From Butyricimonas synergistica DSM 23225 (GTDB taxonomy: Bacteria; Bacteroidota; Bacteroidia; Bacteroidales; Marinifilaceae), in assembly GCF_000379665.1 (NCBI RefSeq), contig NZ_KB903374.1:78530-142529 (forward strand): DNA of 64,000 bases, given 5' to 3'. Positions 59,117-64,000 of this stretch are shown here, piece by piece. The notes below the pieces were generated by a model, which saw only the letters and a program-made list of their open reading frames with translations, was not told the DNA's origin and searched no databases. Position 1 is the stretch's first letter; each line of letters begins with the position of its first letter. A program made the position numbers and the translations under genes.

Positions 59117-60373
59117 CTATTTACTTGAAATTCTATCTGCTACATACAATGCACTCAGGATGGAAACTCCAGCCCCGCATCCTTCCTTGATGGCATTAAA
59201 GCCTTCCAGTATCGCTCCTGATATATAAAGATTCTCGATAGCTTCTCCCTTGTATAGCCCGCGGAAATCTTTGTCCGTCCTGACCCCGAAGGTTTGGTAG
59301 GGTTGTGCGGCAAACGCATTCCGGTCATACCATTGTTCCCGGTTGGACGAGAAGGTAACGTCCAGGTCGAAGATCGGTTCGTAAACTCGCTCCGTGTCGG
59401 CGATTAGTCCCTGGCTGAAATAACTTCCCGTTGCCAAGATTACATTTTTGCCCGAGAACGGTATGTCCCCGTGGTTGTTCGTGTAAATCCGGCTGATCCG
59501 GTTGTCTTCTTTTTCTGCTCGTATCACGATGTCCCCGAGCATGAAAACGCCTCCCGCTTCCTGGAATCGGGCACGTAGTTGTTGTTGTACCTGTATGCCC
59601 GGTACGGAAGGGGGAAGAGTTGGCAATAAGCAGATCGGTTTCCCGATTTCCTTTTGGAGGTATGTCACGGCGTCTTTCCTGCTCAATCCCACGATCGCCG
59701 GGAGGGCGATGATTTCGCAATCCCCATTTTCAGCCTTGATTTGACGGGCGAACTCATCTAGATTCTCTTGGTTGTCAAATACCCTGGCGATATTCACGGA
59801 ACGCATCTCTGTCGGATTCTTCCGTAAGTGCTCCAGGGCGGGAAAATTAATTAAATAGGTGGTGCAAGTGGTGCCTATTTTAGCCAATTCATCAACGATG
59901 AACTGGGTGTAAAAATCAAGAAAGCCCGTTACGTTGAAGATGCTTATTTTCTTCCATGAAATCCGATCAGCGTTTTCTCCTTGCATATGGTCTTCCAAGG
60001 TAAGCCATGTCGGCTTTAGCGTACCCATCGGGGTCATACGGAAGTGATTCTTTCGGGCGTCGCCTTTCACGGAAATTCCAACCTCTTTCAGAAAATTCTC
60101 CGCCTCCTTTGCTAGTTGGGAAAATTTATTGCTTCCTAATTTGGTGTAAGGATGTGTGGGTGCTTGTTTTGCCAATTCTTCGATCGCTTCGATCGGGTTG
60201 TTCACGCTATTTCCGTCCGGTAATGTGTTCAGTAGGTCGAAAGAGCCGGATGAAAAATGTAAAGCGCTTTGCCCGGAAGAAATGATAACACAGCGTTGTC
60301 CTTGTTTTGACAAGCGTATTCCGGAAATTAAACCGGACAGACCGCCACCGATGATAATAGTATCAAATTTCAT
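59117..60373 (-). CDS. glpB: anaerobic glycerol-3-phosphate dehydrogenase subunit B
   Basis: The 418-residue flavoprotein starts at the ATG 60373 (MKFDTIIIGGG); the frame runs upstream into glpA but that part is not family-like. The FAD dinucleotide fold is IIIGGGLSGLISGIRLSKQG (6-25). It also has GDARKNHFRMTPMGTLKPTWL, the segment PAIVGLSRKDAVTYLQKEIG, and ATGSYFSQGLIAD near the end. GlpB forms the FMN/FAD subunit of the anaerobic complex with GlpA. It starts 3 bp after the glpA stop. Confidence 0.94.
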   Translation of the reverse strand: MKFDTIIIGGGLSGLISGIRLSKQGQRCVIISSGQSALHFSSGSFDLLNTLPDGNSVNNPIEAIEELAKQAPTHPYTKLGSNKFSQLAKEAENFLKEVGISVKGDARKNHFRMTPMGTLKPTWLTLEDHMQGENADRISWKKISIFNVTGFLDFYTQFIVDELAKIGTTCTTYLINFPALEHLRKNPTEMRSVNIARVFDNQENLDEFARQIKAENGDCEIIALPAIVGLSRKDAVTYLQKEIGKPICLLPTLPPSVPGIQVQQQLRARFQEAGGVFMLGDIVIRAEKEDNRISRIYTNNHGDIPFSGKNVILATGSYFSQGLIADTERVYEPIFDLDVTFSSNREQWYDRNAFAAQPYQTFGVRTDKDFRGLYKGEAIENLYISGAILEGFNAIKEGCGAGVSILSALYVADRISSK

Positions 60374-60375
60374 AG

Positions 60376-62001
60376 TTATTCCTTTGAAGATGATGTTAGT
60401 CCGCACACGCCCTCGTAGATCCATGCGGTATATTCACTTTCTCGTAACGTGTCGCCCCATGCGATAGGTGCCATGCCTTTCCATCTCTCGTTCAAGAAAG
60501 AAGTAAGGTCAGCTTTTGCTCTTTTTGTGCAGGCTTTCTTCATGTTGCTCATTAGCCCGGCAGCCCGACAGGCGCAAAGTTCGCCTTGGCAAGTACCCAT
60601 GCCCACGCGGGTTCTTCTCCGTAAATCGACAAGGTTGTTCACGTCCAATTCGTTCAGTGCGTATTTCGCCTCTCCCACGGACACTTCTTCGCATTCGCAA
60701 ATCAAGCTGTTGTCTAGAGGTGTGTTTTCGGAGAATTTGTCCGCCATATCCCCGTGGCGATTGATTGTCGCGTTGCGTTGAGCGAGAGGGACGGATATAA
60801 TCTTTTTGCTTATTTCTTCGGTGTTCTCTCTTGAACCGGGCAATTTTTCCGAGGCGGTGGTGCAAGGAACGGTGACATTTAATTTCTTGCAAACCAAGTC
60901 GGTTGTCCATTCGGACATCAACCGGTAGGTCATCAATTTTCCCCCGGTAATGGTGACGAATCCTTCGAGCCCGTCTCTCGTTGCGTGATCCAGAAGGACG
61001 ATACCCCTGCTTACGTTTCGTCCGCTAGGATCGTCATCTGACGCCACTAACGGGCGAACTCCCGCGTAGGCTCTTAGGATGCGTGTCTGAGCCAGTTGCG
61101 GGGATAATTTCTCGCCTTCCCGCAATAGTAAATCTACTTCTTCCGGGGTGACATACATGTTATCTACTTCCTCGTAAGGAACTTTGCTGGAAGTTGTTCC
61201 GATCAGACAGATCGTGTCGCCCGGCACGAGAATATCGGCGTCAGCAGGTTTCCGACATCTGTTCAGCACGATGTTGTTTACCCGGTGACCGAAGATAAGC
61301 AGGGCTCCTTTGGCAGGTAACATATTGATATTAACCCCCGCTAGCTTCGCTATATTATGTCCCCATATACCTCCCGCATTAACAACAACGGAGCTGTAAT
61401 AGGATTTTGTTTCTTTTGTTTTGTGATCAAGTACTTTGATGCCCACGATCCGGTCTTGTTCCCGGATGAGTTCGGTGACCTCGTGATAGGTAAGAACCTC
61501 GGCGCCGTGAAGTTTTGCGTCCATGATGTTGGAGGCGGTTAGGCGGAAGGGGTCTACGGCTCCGTCAGGAACCCTCACGGCTCCTATAATGTTCGGGTTG
61601 GCAGAAGGTTCCATTTTCAATGCGTCTTTTGGATCGATTACGTCAGCCCGGATGCCGGCTTGGCGGCACGCATCTACAAATTTGGATTGGAATTGAATGT
61701 CATCTTCGGGGAGAGTCAAGAAGAGCCCATCTGTTTCTTCCACGCAGTGGCTGGCTATTTTACGGAGAATCATGTTTTCCTTGATGCATTCTTCTGCTGA
61801 CTCTTGGTCGGTTACCGCGTAGCGGGCACCACTATGTAGCAACCCGTGATTGCGTCCCGTGGCTCCGGTTGAAATGTCAAATCTCTCCACCAAAAGCACC
61901 CGTAGTCCTCTGCGGGAACAGTCTCTAGCGGTTCCGGCTCCTGTAGCCCCGCCGCCGATGATGATCACATCAAATGGTTTGGTTGTCTCGTGCTGTGTCA
62001 T
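60376..62001 (-). CDS. glpA: anaerobic glycerol-3-phosphate dehydrogenase subunit A
   Basis: The 541-residue catalytic subunit (ATG at 62001; an in-frame TTG at 62007 is unlikely) oxidises glycerol-3-phosphate to dihydroxyacetone phosphate. It has the FAD site DVIIIGGGATGAGTARDCSRRG, the substrate region TGRNHGLLHSGARY, and a C-terminal Fer2_BFD-type domain with LICECEEVSVGEAKYAL and MGTCQGELCACRAAGL. It is the first gene of glpABC; a promoter with repeated AAAACGAAA motifs lies directly upstream. Confidence 0.96.
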   Translation of the reverse strand: MTQHETTKPFDVIIIGGGATGAGTARDCSRRGLRVLLVERFDISTGATGRNHGLLHSGARYAVTDQESAEECIKENMILRKIASHCVEETDGLFLTLPEDDIQFQSKFVDACRQAGIRADVIDPKDALKMEPSANPNIIGAVRVPDGAVDPFRLTASNIMDAKLHGAEVLTYHEVTELIREQDRIVGIKVLDHKTKETKSYYSSVVVNAGGIWGHNIAKLAGVNINMLPAKGALLIFGHRVNNIVLNRCRKPADADILVPGDTICLIGTTSSKVPYEEVDNMYVTPEEVDLLLREGEKLSPQLAQTRILRAYAGVRPLVASDDDPSGRNVSRGIVLLDHATRDGLEGFVTITGGKLMTYRLMSEWTTDLVCKKLNVTVPCTTASEKLPGSRENTEEISKKIISVPLAQRNATINRHGDMADKFSENTPLDNSLICECEEVSVGEAKYALNELDVNNLVDLRRRTRVGMGTCQGELCACRAAGLMSNMKKACTKRAKADLTSFLNERWKGMAPIAWGDTLRESEYTAWIYEGVCGLTSSSKE

Positions 62002-62021
62002 ATCCAAAAGATTTTATATCA

Positions 62022-62052
62022 CAAAGGAAAGAAGAAAACGAAATAAAACAAA
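62022..62052 (-). promoter_or_regulatory. probable glpABC promoter
   Basis: On the minus strand TTTG (62052-62049), a 19-bp spacer and TTCCTTTG (62029-62022) fit the consensus with one change (T for A in the -7 box). One AAAACGAAA repeat (62035-62043) lies within the spacer. Confidence 0.55.
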
Positions 62053-62159
62053 ACAAAATCGCAATTATTTTATCTAAAAACGAAACTAAATGAAATGTTT
62101 TGTATTCGATTCTCTTTTGAAGCGTTTTTTATTTCTCTATTGAGGTGAAAAAAACGAAA
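62035..62159. repeat. three AAAACGAAA repeats, likely operators
   Basis: Copies lie at 62035-62043, 62077-62085 and 62151-62159, all in the same orientation. The first is between the -33 and -7 elements of the glpA promoter. Spacings of 42 and 74 bp equal about 4 and 7 helical turns. Confidence 0.55.
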
Positions 62160-62296
62160 CTGTTTTATACCTATTATATAATAGGAGTGGAAGGGGATTC
62201 GTGTGGTATATTCCGGGGGGATTTATAAGGATTTTGTTGGGGAATATGCTGGGATTTCCAGAGTGTGTTTGAAATGATGCCTTGTGATCGTGTGTG

Positions 62297-62418
62297 AAAA
62301 AAGGAGAAGACAAAGAGCGTTAACGGGATAAATGTCTCTGTCTTCTCACATCACCAACCGATTAACTAACCCCAACAACTTGGGGATTTCACCAATAATC
62401 GCTATATTTGTAACAAAC
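62297..62418 (-). ncRNA. candidate small RNA between glpA and XRE gene
   Basis: A minus-strand consensus promoter (62425-62455) and a minus-strand intrinsic terminator frame about 120 nt. The RNA would contain a perfect hairpin CCCCAA-GTTG-TTGGGG (62370-62385) and end in a stem GAGAAGACAGAG/CTCTttGTCTTCTC (62304-62347) followed by CTTTTTT. A short open frame inside, ending GEIPKLLGLVNRLVM before a stop, has no ATG start. The RNA ends before the glpA promoter. I do not recognise an Rfam family. Confidence 0.5.
62380..62410 (+). promoter_or_regulatory. possible promoter of the XRE regulator gene
   Basis: TATATTTG at 62403-62410 matches the -7 element; TTGG at 62380-62383 is a partial -33 match at 19 bp. 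The gene starts 105 bp downstream. Confidence 0.45.
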
Positions 62419-62424
62419 GATATG

Positions 62425-62455
62425 CAAAGATAATGCAAATTTGGAAGAATGCAAA
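62425..62455 (-). promoter_or_regulatory. consensus minus-strand promoter of candidate small RNA
   Basis: Minus-strand TTTG (62455-62452), a 19-bp spacer and TATCTTTG (62432-62425) match the Bacteroidetes consensus perfectly. No coding gene lies downstream before the terminator at 62297. Confidence 0.65.
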
Positions 62456-62515
62456 GTCAAATTGGATTATATTTTGCTAGAAAGTAAAATTTAAATTAAT
62501 TCTAAATAAAAGGAT

Positions 62516-62935
62516 ATGTCATTTTCCGAGAGATTGCTAGAGGTGATGAAAGAGAAAGGGTACACGAAATATCGTGTGGCGAAGGATTTAAATATGTCAG
62601 CTACAACTATTTCAAATTATTTGAATAACAAGACTAAGCCTGACACCACAAAATTGGAAGTATTGAGTCGTCTATTGGGAGTGAACCGGATTTGGCTTCT
62701 GACAGGGGATGGAGAGAAATGCCGGGGTGATGTGATTGGAGAAGATTCTTGTTCTCCTGTTCGTTCTGTGAAAGAGGATGATAGCGAGTTAACTCGCCAT
62801 TTAGTGGAAATTATGGACAAACAAGCTTCTTCCTTGAAAGCGAAAGACGATCAGGTGTCCATGTTGATTAGTACAAATGAATTGTTGTTGCGTAAGATTA
62901 CGCCTCTGCTTGAAAGGTTGATGGAGAAACTTTAA
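62516..62935 (+). CDS. XRE-family helix-turn-helix regulator
   Basis: A 139-residue DNA-binding protein. The Cro/CI-type helix-turn-helix is at about 5-58 (YRVAKDLNMSATTISNYLNNKTKPD), followed by LEVLSRLLGVNRIWLLTGDGE, the typical ending of Bacteroidetes phage- or element-type repressors. A coiled-coil tail (about 85-139, SLKAKDDQVSMLISTNELLLRKITPLLERL) probably gives oligomerisation. Targets are unknown; the nearby integrase and transposase remnants suggest it may descend from a mobile element. AT-rich flanks. Confidence 0.85.
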   Translation: MSFSERLLEVMKEKGYTKYRVAKDLNMSATTISNYLNNKTKPDTTKLEVLSRLLGVNRIWLLTGDGEKCRGDVIGEDSCSPVRSVKEDDSELTRHLVEIMDKQASSLKAKDDQVSMLISTNELLLRKITPLLERLMEKL

Positions 62936-63093
62936 TGATGTAATATTGGAATACTATTTTACGATCGTTACAAGTGTTGAAGAATGGATTTTTCGATCGT
63001 TCGTGAAGTAGTTTTTCTATTTTCTTGAAAAAATACGATTAAAATAAATTTTTTTTTGAGATAAAATCTTCAATGAAAAGTGTGGTATTTAAG

Positions 63094-63134
63094 AGCGGCG
63101 TCAAGCCATACCCGTGTACGGGTGAAACCGGCTC
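63094..63134 (+). other. nested hairpin before the transposase remnant
   Basis: AGCC (63104-63107) pairs with GGCT (63130-63133) around ACCCG-TGTA-CGGGT (63110-63123), with an asymmetric internal loop. It lies about 50 bp before the ISAon1-like remnant and may be part of the element's left end. Confidence 0.4.
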
Positions 63135-63182
63135 AATGGGAAAATCTGTGTGTTTTATTTTTGCTTGATAAAATTATTTTTC

Positions 63183-63471
63183 ATGACTGCTTTGGAAGAA
63201 CTTGTATCTTTAATGTTTCTTGCAGGTTTGGTGGATTATTTTGTAGTAACTCGAGTCAGTAAAATTGATATCGGCTACTAGGTTTACTAGTTTTCATGAC
63301 GAGTAAGTGATCCATGATTTCCCTTTACGTGGTAAGGTTTTTGACCTGGTAATCAAACGTCGTCATTGGAGGCATGTTGAAACGGGCAAGGTGATATTCC
63401 GGGACTGGTATCTTGTGGCATGCTGGAGTTCTTTATCGAGAGAGTTCTCGGATTTTTTGTTTAACTTTTGA
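63183..63471 (+). pseudogene. decayed ISAon1-type transposase N-region
   Basis: Two fragments in different frames read as the N-terminal region protein of ISAon1-family transposases. Frame A (63183-63281) starts MTALEELVSLMF, continues AGLVDYFVVTRVSKIDIGY and hits a stop. Frame B (63307-63471) gives VIHDFPLRGKVFDLVIKRRHW followed by RHVETGKVIFRDWYLVA and SLSREFSDFLFNF, then a stop. The segment between them is lost or scrambled, and the catalytic second ORF is absent. The gene is dead. The assignment rests on the recalled DFPxRGK and IKRRxW and RDWxLVA pattern. Confidence 0.65.
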
Positions 63472-63683
63472 ATTTCGGAGTCAATAATGAGTTGGATGTA
63501 TTCTTTGTTGGGTGTTTCCTCTTTTAAGGAATCATTTTCAAAGTCCCAATAATCAATATTGATTTTTGTCCCTAAGCTTTTTCTTCTACTATCATAGTTG
63601 TAACTTATTTTAAGGGCAAGGGGTGCTTCATTTTTTTTGTTGATTTTGTCTTTTCTACAAATAGGTGTTATACTTACTTCCAT
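63363..63683 (-). pseudogene. truncated tyrosine integrase N-terminus
   Basis: A 106-residue frame resembling the arm-binding N-terminal domain of Bacteroidetes integrases: MEVSITPICRKDKINKKNE, APLALKISYNYDSRRKSLGTK and INIDYWDFENDSLKEE. The core-binding and catalytic (R-H-R-Y) domains are missing; the last 60 or so codons overlap the transposase remnant on the other strand and lose similarity. It lies 240 bp downstream (in tRNA orientation) of tRNA-Thr, the usual place for an integrase next to its attachment site. Probably the stub of an excised or eroded element. Confidence 0.6.
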
Positions 63684-63730
63684 AAATTTTCTTGATTTAT
63701 AGAACTGGTATTTGGCTTTATTGAAAAAAT

Positions 63731-63754
63731 GGGGACCAAATAGGGGGACAAATA
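63731..63754. repeat. 12-bp direct repeat upstream of integrase stub
   Basis: GGGGACCAAATA (63731-63742) is followed directly by GGGGGACAAATA (63743-63754), two near-identical units 50 bp upstream of the integrase start. They could be arm-type integrase binding sites. Confidence 0.5.
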
Positions 63755-63884
63755 AGAGGCAAAATCCCTATTTTTTATCTAAAATCCCCTTTTGTCACTT
63801 GAAAAATAAGAATATTGCATTGAAAGGGAAGGTTTGGTAACTAAGAAACATTCTTATTGTAACTATTTAAATAATAGCTATATA

Positions 63885-63916
63885 AAACAAAAGAGCAGCC
63901 CTTTTACAGACTGCTT
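63885..63916 (-). terminator. terminator of tRNA-Thr
   Basis: On the minus strand AAGCAGTC (63916-63909) pairs with GGCTGCT (63900-63894), with one G-T pair, followed by CTTTTGTTTT. It begins 7 bp after the tRNA 3' end. Confidence 0.75.
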
Positions 63917-63922
63917 CTCCTG

Positions 63923-63994
<72 letters not shown>

Positions 63995-64000
63995 AATTTG

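Noticed and set aside
63094..63134. possible group II intron domain
   Set aside because: The nested hairpin lacks the domain V catalytic sequence and GNRA loop, and no reverse transcriptase is nearby.
63080..63262. 60-codon frame before the transposase remnant
   Set aside because: Overlaps the decayed transposase in another frame and shows no recognisable pattern.

Overview
The window is a bacterial chromosome segment that looks like Bacteroidales. It carries two ECF sigma/FecR/SusC/SusD loci, and its promoters have the Bacteroidetes form TTTG-N19-20-TAnnTTTG. It also has TamB with a lipoprotein Omp85 partner, and lipoproteins of families confined to this phylum. The wealth of sigma/FecR/SusCD/thioredoxin loci suggests the Odoribacteraceae (Butyricimonas/Odoribacter type); that placement is inference, because no rRNA is present.

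Layout. 1-2930: two tandem MutS-domain ATPases (the first cut by the window edge) and a secreted thioredoxin-like protein. 2949-7510: a TolC / HlyD-type adaptor / ABC ATPase / MacB-type permease tripartite efflux operon. 7647-21999: ECF sigma, FecR, SusC, SusD, then a lipoprotein resembling a zinc metallopeptidase, a TlpA-type redoxin with a frameshifted tail, a subtilisin-fold protein, two two-domain aspartyl-protease/PDZ proteins, and a third aspartyl-protease-like protein fused to thioredoxin. A strong terminator follows. 22096-34274: a second locus with ECF sigma, FecR, SusC, SusD, a DUF4843-type lipoprotein, a PKD-like lipoprotein, TlpA, a gingipain-like secreted protein and a thioredoxin-like protein. 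It also ends in a terminator.

34320-45256 is mostly housekeeping: a secreted choloylglycine-hydrolase-family enzyme, a STAS protein, gcvT, serC-serA-DUF1015 (serine synthesis), a NatA/NatB-like ABC exporter, and a biotin carrier with an acyl-CoA carboxyltransferase subunit. 45564-52617: tamB-tamL. 53053-62001 (all minus strand): a glycerol-3-phosphate locus, glpA-glpB-glpC then glpT, a secreted HAD phosphatase, a phosphate-type porin and a secreted propeller-like protein. 62297-64000: a candidate small RNA, an XRE regulator, a decayed ISAon1-type transposase, a truncated integrase and tRNA-Thr(GGT).

The most unusual content is the first Sus-type locus. Several of its products have protease folds but have lost the residues needed for catalysis: the subtilisin-like protein lacks Asp, His, Asn and Ser; the metallopeptidase-like lipoprotein lacks both zinc histidines; the third aspartyl-protease-like protein has lost both DTG motifs and gained a thioredoxin domain. 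Two apparently active aspartyl-protease-like proteins and a TlpA redoxin sit among them. I read this as a surface system that binds, reduces and imports peptides or disulfide-containing proteins, with protease folds reused as binding modules. The second locus has a partly similar plan. The other notable items are a probable ~120-nt small RNA with its own promoter and terminator beside glpA, and helically phased 9-bp repeats at the glpA promoter.
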